A stretch of 64,000 nt of DNA. Source: Anniella stebbinsi (taxonomy: Eukaryota > Chordata > Lepidosauria > Squamata > Anniellidae). Below are positions 1 through 11,775 of this stretch, in pieces. Position numbers and translations under genes: made by a program. The stretch is taken from the NCBI GenBank assembly GCA_029215795.1, contig JARDYH010000002.1, positions 66,503,001 through 66,567,000 of the forward strand, read 5' to 3'. The notes under the pieces are model-generated. The model was not told the DNA's origin and did not search any database. It saw nothing but the letters and a program-made list of their open reading frames with translations. Positions within the stretch are counted from its first letter, which is position 1. Each line of letters opens with the position of its first letter.

Positions 1-60
1 TTTTCTGTACAGCTGTTAAAGTTACATGAGCCCTGACCTGGATTTTATCTGGTCACCCTA
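1..60. mobile_element. Right end of a composite foldback hAT-like element, cut by the window edge
   Basis: The segment matches the right arm of the complete elements at 13994-14307 and 62563-62882 and ends in the same terminal motif (GGTCACCCTA). The next 8 bases, GCCCTCTC at 61-68, belong to an L2-type LINE fragment and would be one target duplication copy. The left half lies outside the window. Confidence 0.75.
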
Positions 61-209
61 GCCCTCTCCCTTGTTGCCTGGTGCAAGGCACCCAGAGGAG
101 GACCTTAGATGTTGCGTGTAGTGCATGAGTAGGTTCATGTTTGGAGAGGCATTCCAAAAGGTATTGAGGTCCCAAGCCGTGTAAGGCTTTATAGGTTTAA
201 GGCAATGCA
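61..209 (-). mobile_element. L2/CR1-group LINE fragment (3' coding part)
   Basis: The segment aligns by eye to 25672-25830 of the large L2-like element, including the run reading GTGTAAGGCTTTATAGGTT. It is the C-terminal coding end of the LINE on the minus strand. It is interrupted on the left by the foldback element ending at base 60 and on the right by a GT repeat. Confidence 0.7.
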
Positions 210-231
210 GTGTGTGTGTGTGTGTGTGTGG
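210..231. repeat. (GT)n microsatellite
   Basis: About eleven GT units directly follow the LINE fragment. Confidence 0.95.
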
Positions 232-319
232 TCCTTGCTGTTGCTTTAGGGGGGTCTAATGCGGTATTAGCAGTTGTGTAGTTCAGTCTGCATATTTGTG
301 AAGAAAACAAATGTCCCAG

Positions 320-702
320 GCATGCCTGATGGGTATGCAGGAGAGGGCCTTCTCGGTGGCTGCTCCAAGGCTCTGGAACTCCCTTCCCAGGGAAGCTAGA
401 CTGGCTCCCTCCTTGCTTTGTTTTAGGAGACAGGCAAAAACTTTCTTATTCCAGCAGTTCTTTGGTGAATAATTTGGACCTCCATTTATGTTTAAGATTT
501 TTAAATTTAATATGCACTTTAAATGTGGAAATGTTTTAATATTGAAACCTATTAAATTATATTTTTTAACTTTTGTATATTTCTATTTATAGCTTTTAAC
601 TGTATATGTTTTAATTTTATAAAGCCGCCTTGAGGCCCAGTATTGGGTAAAAGACGGGATACAAATAAAGATGATGATAATAATAATAATAATAATAATA
701 AA
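320..702 (+). mobile_element. L2/CR1-group LINE 3' end with AT-rich 3' UTR and AAT tail
   Basis: Bases 341-472 encode the last 43 residues of an L2-type polyprotein and a TAA stop. The order is recognisable: RAFSVAAPRLWNSLP, then a basic stretch, then KTFLFQQFF. An AT-rich untranslated tail follows, with the phrase for the usual LINE 3' end (AAGCCGCCTTGAGGC) and a terminal (AAT)n run at 674-701. Orientation is opposite to the fragment at 61-209. It is a dead 5'-truncated insertion. Confidence 0.8.
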
Positions 703-1168
703 TGTCAAGTGTACTCTGATAGAATTCGAAGCCAAATCTAACAGTGTAGTATTGCCTCTGGATTTCTCATTGCTTAGGGAGGCAGGGGGCAAGGCATAAC
801 AATGTCATCTACGGAGATTCACTAGCATTAATATTCTGTTTATACAGAAATAATGAATATGTAACTGGGAACTTTTTTTAAAAAAAATCCAGTGTGTATT
901 ATATATGAATTTTGTAATATTTGAGACATGGATAGGAATGTTACAATGTGAAATGAGAGGCCACTGGATGCTTTCCATTTGGATTAGATTGCAACTTTGC
1001 AGAAACTCATTTTCTTTTTCTTTCTCATTTTCTTTGCAGAAATATCATTTTTCTAGCTTACAGAAAAATCTATGTTTTCCATCTGTGTTCTGAAGGTTAC
1101 AATTTCTGTTCAGTACATATAAAAACTTGGATCATCTAGTTAACCCGATAGAGTTTATTTGAAACATA

Positions 1169-1523
1169 GGCCTCCTCCACACGAGACGTTTAATGAGCCT
1201 TGAAGGCTCATTATAAATTTTACCTACACACGAGCGGAGCGCAAAACGGGCGTACAGGCGCGTTATCTCCCCGATAATGCGCATTTTCGAACGCGCGTTA
1301 AATAGCGACTTTTATTTTGCTCCGGCCGTTAAAGCGCATTTTCGCTGTGTGAACAAGCAATTATGCGCATTAACTACCTGTAAAGTGCTTTTTGGGCATC
1401 TTTTAATGCGCTTCGCCGCTTCTCGCCGCCTCCCGTGCAGAGGGATTAGGCGTAAATGCGCCTCCGCGAAAATGCGCATAATCCCCGAACCGGGCGCAAA
1501 AGCGCATCCTTGTGGAGGGGGCC
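1169..1523. mobile_element. MITE rich in TGCGCA palindromes, 3-bp target duplication
   Basis: The element is 355 bp. Its ends are inverted (GGCCTCCTCCACACGAG on the left, complement GGCCCCCTCCACAAGG on the right) and it is flanked by ATA at 1166-1168 and 1524-1526. The interior is CpG-rich, unlike its surroundings, and carries repeated AATGCGCAT-type motifs. A second copy in opposite orientation is at 45890-46245. There is no transposase. The 3-bp duplication and GG ends suggest a PIF/Harbinger-type element, which is inference. The overlapping open frames on both strands are by-products of the GC-rich interior. Confidence 0.75.
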
Positions 1524-1527
1524 ATAA

Positions 1528-1684
1528 TAGGGTGACCCTATGGAAAGGAGGACAGGGCTCCTGTATCTTTAACAGTTGTATAGAAAAGGGAATTTCAGCA
1601 GCACCTGGTGAAATTCCCTCTTCATCACAACAGTTAAAGCTGCAGGAGCCCTGCCCTCTTTTGTATGTGGTCACTCTAGTATAG
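1528..1684. mobile_element. Half copy of the composite foldback hAT-like element
   Basis: The segment starts with TAGGGTGACC and is itself palindromic around 1590-1600. It matches the left half of 13994-14307 and stops at the point corresponding to the centre of the full element (TCACTCTAGTATAG). It abuts the MITE ending at 1523. No 8-bp target duplication is visible, consistent with a half element or the pre-dimer form. Confidence 0.65.
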
Positions 1685-3726
1685 CTAGATGTTTAGCGTT
1701 TGCATGAAGCTGTGGGAACAGAATTATGCTCCCCCTCCCCAAGTTCTGCTCACGGTCATTGGATCCTTTTGGAGAATACCAATAGTCTCTCTCTCTCTCT
1801 CTCTCTCAAACAACAGCATTAGTCTTACATTTAATCCTCAAAGAATGTCAGTCAGCACCACATTTTGGCTCAAAGCACCTCACAAATATTAATGTACTAC
1901 TTAGTCAGGTATAGAAGCATTATTATCTTATAAATGGGTGTGTCTTGCTTTTTGGGGGGACTGATGAGTCATTTTCAGTCCATTTTATTTTTACAGCTCT
2001 CTTTGCCAATGGCTATAAAAATTAATTCCCCCCACCTTACATTTTATGTTTGACTCCATTTCCTTAATACTTATCCTTTTGCAATTCTAGTTTCTAAAAT
2101 GAATGTTTATGAATCTTCTTCTGCTAAGTTACAGTTACATTTTTATTCTTCCCCTCATGTTTTCCATTGGCTTCCCCCTCCCCCTCTAATTTGGCTGAGG
2201 TGTAATTAGGTATGCATTAATCTTTTGTTTTCAACTAGCTCATTTGATTGGTGCTTGTGAAGAATTTGTTTCCATGGTAACCCAGGCTTGTAGGAAGAAG
2301 ACTTGGTAAGTATGTGATTTAGGTTGTTGCCGCTGAGCTTAATTGTATGTAAAATGTGGCGAAGTTTGGACAATTTAGAGCGATAAAATTTCAGAGGGCT
2401 GGATTAACCATTGTGCAAATTTTTCTGTTGTTTGAATTGTATTGTACAGTAAGTAAAATACTGATACTTCTCCATCCTCACTTTCCTTTTTGTTATGGCT
2501 ATAGTGGTGTTCAGTGATACAATTTAGAAGCTCTTGAGTACTAATCCTGTCTGTGTATTGTTTTCCAGAGCCAATTTTAAAAGAATATGTTTTCATGATA
2601 CTAATTCAAAGAGCATAAAGGAGAACTGTGTCTCTTAACTCTTGCATACCACAGGGAGGTGAGAATCATTGCTAGGGGAGGCAGGAGGAATTCCCTGACA
2701 GCCTTGCTTGGTGGGTCTTCCTTGACTAACGAAGGATGGTGATAATCAATCCTATGATGTCAGTATGACACGGGAGCTTGGGGGCTCTTTTATGGTATTT
2801 TTCAGTCCTGTATCAAAAGCAGTAACCACTGATTCTTGCATGATTTGATGCCCTTTCTCATGAAGGCTGCCATTTCCTCAAACCAAATATTTTTTGTATG
2901 TGTGCTGGTTCCTGCAGCTAGAATATAGGGAAGTCAAGGGGCAGAGCCTGTGCATCTGGAGGTGGAACTGAGCTATAGACACCATTCATCTGCCCACCCA
3001 CTTTTGATCAGCCATCAGCCTGGCAGCAGGGAAAAGACCACTGATCAGGATCACGGCTGGTGGAGTGATGGTAATTAAGCTCACTGCTCCCGCAGCTGAG
3101 ATTAGGGCTGGCCCTACTATTAGGCAGAATGGCATGGCAGCCTCTGGGTGTGATGAAACGGCAACAAATGTTATTGTTTTATTTTTTACTGCCAGGGATA
3201 GGGGCGCCAAAATAACTTTACAAGGTTTTGATCTATGAACCTTGACTTGGGTGGGTGGAGGGTGGCCTTTGCTGCTCTCTCTCAGACAGCAAAATGTCTT
3301 GGGTTGGCCTGGCTGAGATGGTGGTTTCCCCACTACTAACAGCAGTAGAGAAACAGCCATCTTGATCGCTGATGGGGGCTGGTGGATTCCAATGCAGCCG
3401 AGATTGCTATGCACGCACAATAGGTGTGCATCTCTTTTTCTTCTCACTCCTTCATTTTCTTTCTCTCATACTGTCACTCGCACAAACATACACACTTCAC
3501 AAAGTTCTGCTGTAGGTAGTGACCCTCTCCAGGGCTTTCTTACAGGGTTTTGGCTGCACCATATTCTGGCATCACAAGCCAGCAGTGGCAGGCAGGCAGA
3601 TGAAGCAACACAGGCAATGTGGGGCCTGGGCCACCATAGCAGTGCCGTTGTCTGCTGCCTGCCTGACTAGCAACACTTTGTGGGGCTAGCAAGCTGGGAC
3701 CAGGTACCTCTGCCAGCCCTACTGGG
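1685..3726. other. No gene recognised
   Basis: The stretch is AT-rich with a short (CT)n at 1790-1808. Short open frames lack family motifs. Nothing in it can be assigned to a repeat family by eye, although 2986-3670 is more GC-rich than its neighbours. Confidence 0.5.
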
Positions 3727-3899
3727 AATCGGGACATCTGGGTTCTAGGCCCTACTCAGCCATGAAAGCTCACTGGGTGACTTTGAGCCAGTCACAGACT
3801 GGTTGTTGTGAGGATAAAAATGGAGAGGGGGATTATAAATGCCACCTTGAGTTCCTTAGAGGAAAAAAGATGGGATATAAATGCAATACATAAAGTAAG
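3727..3899 (+). mobile_element. tRNA-derived SINE, 5' truncated
   Basis: The segment starts inside the tRNA-like head, near the B-box region. It continues through the body phrases shared with 5530-5764 (CTCAGCCATGAA, GTTGTTGTGAGGATAAA) and ends ATGGGATATAAATGCAATACATAAA-like. This is the same SINE family as the fuller copy at 5530-5764. Confidence 0.75.
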
Positions 3900-4139
3900 G
3901 AAGCCTCTGCCAGGATGGCCAATGATCAAGAATGCTTTCTGTCCACCGCTGATTTATGGGACCACCTGTCTCATTGTTTTATTTTCATTTAAAACATTTC
4001 TTGGCTGCCTTTGAAGCCCTCCCAAGGCATCTTATGGCAATAAAATGCATAAAAACCATGAAAATATTAAAAGCGATAAAAACATAAACAATAAAATAGC
4101 AATAAAAGCCAACAATAAAACCAGCAATAACAATGATGG

Positions 4140-4660
4140 CTATAACAGTTACAACATCAGTCATATTTTATTTATTTTATTTATTTACAGTATTTGTATA
4201 TGCTCCCCATTCAAAAGATTTTGGAGTGGTGAATAACAAATAGAATAAAATAATAAAAACATATTTAATAAAACATATTAAAATATTATTTTTAAAAGGG
4301 CAAAGTTGTAATAAAACCCAAATTCTGATAAAACCGTGGGCAGTCATTCAAGGAAAGCTTCATGAAACAACATTTTCAGGATGCGCTGGAAGCAATACAA
4401 TGTTGGCACCTGCTCAACCTGTAACAGCAAGGAATTCCATAGCAAGGGGGCCACCACATTAAAGACTCTTCTCCTGGTGGACTCGAATTGGACCATAGGT
4501 CCATGTGGAACCACCAGGAACATGCTTTCAGATTACCTCAGTGACTGAGCAGTTTGGTAAGGGAGAAGGTGCTCTCTCAGGTATCCTCAGCCAGGTTTCA
4601 AGAGAAGACCTTCTTAAAAACCTGCAATGATGGAACATGGCAGACTTGTTCCAAAGGTGT
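4140..4660 (-). mobile_element. L2/CR1-group LINE 3' fragment
   Basis: The minus strand reads the 3' coding end and AT-rich tail of an L2-type LINE. Matches include the phrases for ACAATGTTGGCACCTG, GGAATTCCATAGCAAGGGGG and TCCATGTGGAACCACCAGG, which recur in the fragment at 30560-30960. Frames are broken throughout. Confidence 0.7.
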
Positions 4661-4737
4661 GGGGCCACTGCAGAAAAAAAACCCTGATAATCTTCTCAGT
4701 TATTAAGATGCAAGAGAGGCCCTTTTGAGAACACCAT

Positions 4738-4955
4738 TACCCACAGAGGCCTGTTTGCCTGGTACATATGAAAGGGCCTTTTCCTATGTTACTCGCAATC
4801 TGTGTGATGCACTCCTTCAGGAACTACAGTTACTCCCACACTCTTGGCTTTTAGAAAGGGTGTGAAGGCATGTCTTTTTAAATCTAGCCTTCAGTATTCT
4901 TATTTTTACCGTAGTACTTTAAGATTTTATTATTTTATATCAGGGGAGGGGGCAA
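4738..4955 (+). mobile_element. L2/CR1-group LINE C-terminal remnant
   Basis: Around 4767 the plus strand reads ERAFSYVTRNLCDAL followed by LQEL, the same C-terminal motif as in 341-472. An AT-rich untranslated tail follows. It lies back to back with the minus-strand fragment at 4140-4660. Confidence 0.55.
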
Positions 4956-5356
4956 AGCAAAACAGGAGAGGCCAATGGCAAAAGGGGCAGTGATAAAAAA
5001 TACCAAAAATACCAGCATGTTTTAGCTTAAGGCTCTTAATGCTAGTAACTAAGCCTTATGAGAGGCATTCAATCTTTTAGAACAGCATGGAAATTGCACA
5101 AAAGGTGGGAAATCACGAAATGATCGTGTGTGACAAAAAGAGGGTGGTGCCAGGAGAAGGTGGCATGGCCATGTGGAGAGGGCCAGATTGGCACTCTTGG
5201 AAGGCCAGATTTGTCCCCCCACCAGGCGTGAATTTCCCCACCCCTCAGCGAGTGGGCCCTTTCCTGTTTTGGTGGCATTCCCCCAATATAGCTGTGCCAT
5301 GGCGTCACTCTGGGACAGTCTGGGTATTTTTAAATGGTGTCTCAAGGCTATTTGAC

Positions 5357-5374
5357 GTGTGTGTGTGTGTGTGG
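5357..5374. repeat. (GT)n microsatellite
   Basis: A short pure GT run. Confidence 0.9.
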
Positions 5375-5529
5375 GGCAGATATCAGGACAGTTGTGGGTC
5401 CCAGCAGCTGGACAAAGATGCTATCGGTTAATGCCAAGCCTGCTTTCAGCTTTGGCTTCTGGCCTATTGTGACATCAACTGCCAGCTTCATGGGAGGGAA
5501 ACCTTAGGGCTTCTGAGGTGATGCCATTG

Positions 5530-5764
5530 AAAGCCAGTGTGGCCTGGTGGTTAGAGTGTTGGGCTGGGACTCAGGAGACCTGGGTTCAAAACCCCACTCA
5601 GCCATGAAGCTGACTGGGCAACTTTGAGGCAGTCGGTGATTCTCAGCCTAACCTACCTCAAAGGATTGTTTTGAGGATACAAATGGAGAGGAGGATTTTA
5701 TAAAGTGCCTTGGGATCTTGGCAGTGAAAAAGGCAGGTTATAAACATAATAGATTAATAAATAA
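5530..5764 (+). mobile_element. Full-length tRNA-derived SINE
   Basis: The head carries a pol III A-box-like stretch (TGGTTAGAGTGTTGG) and a B box (GGTTCAAAACC at about 5584). A conserved body follows, and the tail resembles LINE 3' ends, ending in AATAAATAAAA. Partial relatives are at 3727-3899 (plus), 12600-12795 (minus) and 49618-49852 (minus). Squamate genomes carry very similar SINEs, but I cannot assign the exact family name without a library. The LINE-like tail suggests an L2-type partner for mobilisation, which is inference. Confidence 0.8.
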
Positions 5765-6819
5765 AACTTAATCCATGGTTGTGGTGGGCTCTTCACAATC
5801 AAACTTTGCAGCCCTGCCATGTGAACCTGTTTGTGACATCACAGTAGTGGCTCAGCCACTGGCTGGAGAGGATGGGCTCACTTGGTGGCATCTTCAGAAG
5901 AGGGCAGCCTCAGGGTCTCACAGGTCATCTGCCAAGAGTTCTCCTGTGATTTCTATACACCTCCCATCGCTGTAGATGGTGGGATGAAACAAAAGGACCC
6001 TGGGATTTCCTCCACTTCAAGGAGGATTTCTCAAAGGTGTTTCACGATTCCAGAGGCCCAGAAGCAAGGGCCCCTGACAAGAGCCTTGCAACACATCTTG
6101 GGAGCTCATGAACCAAATGGCTCATCAGACAAGACTGCCTCCCACCCACCACCAACAAATCACGATCTTGCTCTACCCATCAATGCAGACCACTTTTCTT
6201 GGGTCTCCTGCTGAGCCAGGAGAGCTTGTTCCAGCCCAGACATAAGAGGAGAAGGCCCTCACAGCTGAGAACCAGGGTCTAAACTGACCCAGCCTGGTGG
6301 GGCACAGGCTCATCTCTCAGCCCAGGAGAAGGACCGTGGCTTCAGCTCCACTTGTGTTTGGATCATGGCTAATTGGGACACTCTGCTATTGGTCCATGGA
6401 GGTTTGATGACTTTATCTAGGAGTCACATGATCCCCATCCAGTGATCCCTCTTTCTGGGGCAGGACTCCGGAAGTGGGACTTCTAGGGATGTGGTCGGAC
6501 TTTCAGCAGAGGTGGAGTTAACCAATTCTCCCATTAAAATAAGGCACAGGGCTTCCAGTTTGATGCTGTAACCTTTTTCATTCCTCTGGCGCATGTCATA
6601 CCAGGGCTTGTGTGGGAAATACAACCTCTCTCTGCCCCATTGCAGGCTAAATCAGCCACAGAGATGGTATCCTGATGAGGCACCTTATGGACACTGCCCC
6701 AGTGCTCAAGACTCAGTTGAGGGTGGTGCCACTGGCATGTGGACTCCCATCTTGCCCAGAGAAGAGAAGAAACAGAATCAGCTTCTCCAAAACAAGGAGT
6801 TGATTGTCTTTTTTGTTTC
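5765..6819. other. No gene or repeat recognised
   Basis: The segment is of mixed composition with short overlapping frames on both strands. None shows a domain motif, splice-supported structure or similarity to the other repeats in the window. Confidence 0.45.
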
Positions 6820-6925
6820 TGATTGCACAATTTTAATGATTTTATTGTTCGAATTATTTTATGTAAACTGCTTTGTGAGGTCAGTCTATAAAGCAATATA
6901 TGAAAACCTTTAATAAATCAATACC
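6820..6925 (+). mobile_element. LINE 3' tail remnant
   Basis: The segment carries the typical CR1/L2 terminal phrase (AAACTGCTTTGTGAGG, then TATAAAGCAATATATGAA) and ends AATAAATCA. Only the 3' untranslated end is left. Confidence 0.55.
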
Positions 6926-7873
6926 CGGTTGCTCATTGCGTGAATGATGTCATGGCTTTTTTGACCCTCAGACTGAGAATTTCTGGAAGGCCACACTGTG
7001 CATCACCTTAATGGCCTTTTAGCAAATACAGTATATAAATGTTAGTAATAAATAAAAGCAAGCAAACAAACCATGGGTGAGCAGGCAGATAACCTGCCCA
7101 ATGCTGCAACAGTACAGTCTCATTGGAAGCCAAGGGTAGCCAGAAACAGGAACATTTCCACTCCTCATCTGACTCCCTTACTCCTTTGAAATTGTGTGTG
7201 TGTGTGCCCCAAACCAAGAGAAACTGCTCAGCTTGTAAATTGTCCAGTTGGCAACCATATTTCCCACCCTCTCATGCAGCTTTCATGGTATATATGGACC
7301 TGTGTGGCCCTTTTCCCTCAGCTCCCTCTTTGTTTTACTTTTCTTGCCCTCCAGTGAAAGACAAAAGTATATTCTGGCTGCCTGTAGGTTTGGCTTGGAT
7401 TTAATTTATGCGGTGAAGGGCTTGGACAGTTCTCTGAATGATGAGAGACTTTCTATGCCCGCTTTGGTGAACTACCACTGCTCAAAATGATAGAATGGCA
7501 ATGTAGTCAGAAAATATGTGTGCATTTCTGAATATCCCTATTTTTTTGAGACCATACTGTCTAGACCATATTGAAAAGAAAGCAACTTATCTGGACCACC
7601 AAGCCGAATCTTAACTCTGATCTTGATCTAGAGCAACATTATGCTCTGCTGAGTCCTGTTCTGTTTTGTAATGCTTTTAGGATTCTTATGGGGATTATTT
7701 TGCTAAAGACCAATCTGATCGGATTTGGACCAGTTATTTGGATTGTGCTCAATGTTGACTGTGACTGTGTTTTGTTTGGTATAGAGATGTGAAGAACCCT
7801 GATGTGGATGTGTGGCACTGAGTTTTTCCCACAATTATTGTACAAAGTCTAATTTATTGACCAAAGGTTTGTT
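6926..7873. other. No gene recognised
   Basis: AT-rich sequence with a short GT run at about 7191-7206. Open frames are short and featureless. Confidence 0.45.
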
Positions 7874-7875
7874 AA

Positions 7876-7914
<39 letters not shown>
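7874..7914. repeat. (AAT)n microsatellite
   Basis: About thirteen AAT units. Confidence 0.95.
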
Positions 7915-7915
<1 letters not shown>

Positions 7916-8229
7916 GCGAATTGAAATACAAAATATGCCAACTTTGCCAGAGATCCTAAGGTCTTTACAGAGCAATCTGCGATACTGTTTTACCTGAACC
8001 TTAAGATCCATCAACTGGATTCAATTACAAAATGAGGAGAATGGAAATCATATGCTTAGAATTATGGAACAGGGAACCTATGTCTTCAGAACCACAGCAC
8101 CGGTCTTTCACCAACAAAATCCACTCCCGGTTTTCTTCATTTTAGCAGCCTAATTTAGGGTGGAAGGGGAAGCTTTGTTGTTCTCACTGTTGTTGTTGCT
8201 GTTGCTAAACACTTGCGAGTCAGAATGCC

Positions 8230-9425
8230 TTGCTGATCTACCCAAAACCACCCAGAGAATCACTAGTAGATCTTGATTTATTTTTTGCCCATGCCAGAAT
8301 AAAAGACACAATAGATAAGAAACTTACATTGAGCTTGTTCATTGTCGTGACTCTTAGCTCTCCCCAGAGCCTTTGCTCACGAACTTTAGGCAAAGTGACA
8401 CACTCCAACAACTGTGAGACCTCTTTTATTGTAAATCACATGGAATTCAAAGCATAATGGTTTCATTTCTGCAAACACACACTTGAAGCTGAAGACGAAC
8501 CAGACAGCTTTCAGGTAGAACGGCTTAATGCGAACAGCGCTCACTCAAGGGTGGACATTTAGAGTTAACCCTAGTCCCTAGAGGGCAGGAGCGGCCACAC
8601 TGCACTGGAATCCTCTGGAACATAGGGACACTCACGGAAAACCTCCAGACAGTAGGTAAGACTATCTTGAATTAAATCAGACTCAGCCTGTCGGGGAACG
8701 CTGAGCAGATCACCGAACCAAGACGTCAGGAAATGAACCTCTTCGACCTAGGGAGCCTTCCCAATTCACGTAGCTTTAGCACTGAGGAAGGTCCTCTCAC
8801 AGGTCCCACACACACAGAATTGTAGAACAGCAACGATCAGCCTCTGCCTCCCTGTGCCCGTAACTTTGGCTCCATGCAGGGAAACAGCAGGCTATAGAAC
8901 ATGAATCCAGAACAGTAATCTCAAGTCCAAATCTATGAAAAGCCACAGGGCACTTTTCATGGCATAGCTCTTAGAAGTTTCAAGTCCAATAGCAACAGAA
9001 CATGTACAGAGTGCATCAAGCATTTCCAAATCAGATAGAGTCCCAAACACAAGTTTCTTGGCAAGCATAGCGAGCAGCAAAACAAAAACAGCAGAGACAC
9101 AAGAGCAGTAGACGAGATAATTCCTAGCAAAGGAATTATTCTTAGGACGTAGCTAATATAGGATAGAGGCTGGCTAATTCTAAGCTACTTTGACAGACAG
9201 GGCCTCAGGCCTGTAATCCTAAACTCCTGTGCCAACAGGGCGGCACAGTTCAACCTCCTCTTGATGACGACACAATGTGAGGGACAGTGCATGATAGCCC
9301 CCACCTTTCTTAAACAACTCCTTCGTTCTCACAGAACTCAAGGCTTCGGCCTACAGTTAGAGATAAGCAGAGAAACAGAGACAATTTCTTCTCATAACAA
9401 AATGCCAAACCCTCAGCTCACAATT
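8230..9425 (-). mobile_element. Possible solo LTR, uncertain
   Basis: The block differs in composition from its flanks. Read on the minus strand it starts TGTGAGCTGAGG and has a TATA-like stretch near 9150. A polyadenylation signal (ACAATAAAAGAGG) lies near 8430, followed by a GT-rich stretch (GTTGTTGGAGTGTGTC). That order fits U3-R-U5 of an LTR. No terminal CA, target duplication or internal retroviral or gypsy coding sequence could be pinned down, so this may be some other repeat. Nothing here is translatable. Confidence 0.3.
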
Positions 9426-9439
9426 CACTAGGCCAGCCT

Positions 9440-10080
9440 AGTGAATTGTTTATGAAGCATCTGACACCCGACATTCCTAAGGTGACTTATTTTCCCCATC
9501 ACATGTGCTGGTTCTGTGCTGGGGGAAGTAGCATAATTACCATTGGCAGCACGGCTTCCCATGTTGTCATAGTTAACAAGCCACCCCAGAGCCCTAAAAC
9601 ACATCATGGACTCTGGGTGGCTTGTTAACCATGGCAACAAGCCACCCTTGCCAGCTTTGCATGACATGGAAAGCCACACTGCTGAGGAAGATTATGCTAA
9701 TCCTGTAATCAGGTGAATCAGGCCAGTGTAGGTAGTTAGACTAATGATCTGACTCAGTGACCTGGTTCATACAGTCACAAGGTGGTTAATAAGCCATGGT
9801 TGCTTGCTAACCACCCTGCGATTGTATGAACCAGGTCACTAAGTCAGATCATCAGTCTATCTAACTACTGACCTGGTTCACATGATCACAGGGTGGTTGT
9901 CAAGTGTCCTGTGCTTGCTGGTTTGTGCTGGTCAGATATACATAATTACCCTCGCTGGCATCTTGTGTTGTCCGAACCTGGCGAGGGTGGCTAACAAATC
10001 ACCTAGGACTCATGGGCTATTGTAGGGTTGTGGGGTGGTCTGTTACCAACCCTAACAAGCATAAGCATGTGCAGCACATT
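9440..10080. repeat. Cluster of short inverted repeats (foldback-type DNA elements)
   Basis: Two hairpins are clear: 9568-9628 (arms around GTTAACAAGCCACCC) and 9733-9868, where the arm reading GATCTGACTCAGTGACCTGG recurs inverted on the other side. A related, less complete arm follows at 9869-10080. The same phrases (ACAAGCCACCC, GGTGGTTAATAAGCCA) recur at 10650-10800 and 56863-57075, so this is a dispersed family. Nothing is coded. Confidence 0.6.
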
Positions 10081-10258
10081 TAATTAGGGCGTGCACCCAG
10101 AATTTTTGTTTTTGTTTTTAAAGATGAACATTTCTTGAATACTCAATCATAAAGGGCATTATTATTTATTTATTTATATATATTAATTAATTATTAATTA
10201 AACACTGATGCTCTACTCCATGATCGGCGTGCCTGACTGTGGGAGGGCCATTGCAGTT

Positions 10259-10270
10259 TGGGGGGGGGGG
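10259..10270. repeat. Poly-G run
   Basis: About twelve consecutive G residues. Confidence 0.85.
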
Positions 10271-10649
10271 ATGAGGAAATGTTTCTAAAGCCCCAGCATT
10301 GGTGTGGTGTTATGGTGACACTGGCCAGAAGAGAGGCTTACAAAGTGATATTAGCCTTCAGGGACCCTCCTCCTTTTTGAAGCATGCCTCCCAGCAGAGA
10401 GGCTCCCAGCAGAGCAATTCCTTTTTGCTCCTGCTGCTGGGAGCAATGGTGCTCTCTCAGAGGCAGTGGTTCTTCGGCGTGGTGATGGAGCAGCCAGAGG
10501 GCAGCTGGAGGACCATTCCTCCCACTGCATCCAGATCCTCCTCTGGATCCCTACTCAAAGGCCCCCTCAATTCAGCACTTATTGCTTGAGACATTAAGGT
10601 GTGCCTGGGCACACCCAGCACACCCTTTGAGCACACCTATGCCAACAAA

Positions 10650-10800
10650 CCATCCTGGGCACGTTTGGACAACTTGAGAAGCTTATTAACCATCCAGCAA
10701 TCATGCAAACTGGGCCTCATACCCAGTTTGCACAACCCAAGGTGGTTAATAAGTCACAGTAGTTATTTACCACTCCTACAAATGCAAACCCGGTCACCGT
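10650..10800. repeat. Degraded foldback-family fragment
   Basis: The phrases TTATTAACCATCC and AAGGTGGTTAATAAG are arranged inverted around ACCCAGTTTG, as in 9440-10080. No complete ends are visible. Confidence 0.45.
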
Positions 10801-10956
10801 GTTGTTGCTGGATAGATCAATGTGTATTGTCTGCACTGACCAGAAACTGCTCTCCAGAGTTTCAGATAGGAGCAGTTTCCATCCCTACTTGGATATGCCA
10901 AGAATTGAATATGGGGCCTTTTGCATGCAAAACATCTGTTCTATCAATGAGCTATA

Positions 10957-11400
10957 GGCCATTTCTACACCGGCCTTTTTCAAGGGATTACCCCTGGGTG
11001 ACCCCTGTGTGTACAAATGATGCAAAGGGACTCCCAGGGGCAGGTATGGCTACGGATTTTTCCAGGGAGGTGTGGGTGCCCATCCCTCATGGTGCCTGCT
11101 TACTCATGAGTAAGTGGGCACCAGAAATGGGTACGGAGCTGTGCCATGCAGCTCCATGCCCATCAGGGGAGGGGGCATCAATTTTGCCATCCCTGAGATG
11201 GCAGAGAGGGAGTTGGGGGCCCGATTTCATAAAAAAAACAAAAACCACGTACCTTTTGCGCTTGAGTGCCAGTGCACTCTCTCCTCCGATTTGGAAAAAA
11301 ATGCCTGGTGGATGGCCTGGGATGGGGATGATCCTGGAAGCTGGTAAGCCTGGGATCATCCCCAGGCTCTCCCACTACACCCTTAGTTGTAGAAAGGGCC
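10957..11400. mobile_element. MITE with GGCC...TCTACAC ends and ATA target duplication
   Basis: The 444-bp element starts GGCCATTTCTACACCGG and ends with the inverted form (TTGTAGAAAGGGCC). ATA flanks it at 10954-10956 and 11401-11403. Near the right end lies a small palindrome (CTGGGATCATCCCCAG). The terminal style and 3-bp duplication match 1169-1523 and 61216-61605. A 283-codon open frame runs across its left boundary and is not a gene. Confidence 0.75.
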
Positions 11401-11504
11401 ATAGTCTCCCCCTTGTGGGTGTTGACATAAGGAAAAATGAAAATGCATAATTACACATGGTAGCACCTGCAATTTCTTATTACATAAAGTGACCTAGCAG
11501 CTTC

Positions 11505-11775
11505 CTGATGTGTTGGACTACAACCCCCATAATTCCTAGAAACATAATTGATGGGAACTGTAGTCCAGCACATCCAGAGGGCACCAGGTTGGGGAAGAGT
11601 GACATAAGGAATAATCTGAGTGTAGGCTAGCCTTCCCTAATATGTTCCCTTCCAGATGTTTTGGATTACAACTCCCATCAGCACCAGCCAGCATGACCAA
11701 TAGTAAGTGAAGATAGAAGTTGTAATCCAAAATATCTAGAGGACACCGCATTGGAGAAGGTTGGTGTGGGCTAAC
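11505..11775. mobile_element. Two adjacent palindromic hAT-like MITE fragments
   Basis: 11508-11600 and 11628-11775 each carry the motif TTGGACTACAACYCCCAT and its inverse, with the flanking phrase ACACCAGGTTGGGGAAG-like. Relatives occur at 17829-17965, 41200-41325, 41876-41965, 45405-45515 and 55605-55675. I recognise the motif as a very common amniote-type MITE, and the hAT assignment is from memory of similar elements. Confidence 0.6.

Noticed and set aside
1277..1684. Overlapping 120-135 codon frames on both strands
   Set aside because: They span the TGCGCA-rich MITE and the half foldback element; open frames on both strands come from base composition.
5530..5605. Possible tRNA gene (A and B box-like motifs)
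   Set aside because: The body continues as a SINE with related copies elsewhere, and no full cloverleaf was apparent.
10599..11450. 283-codon open frame on the plus strand
   Set aside because: It crosses the left boundary of the MITE at 10957-11400, has no family motif and several other frames are open in the same GC-rich stretch.
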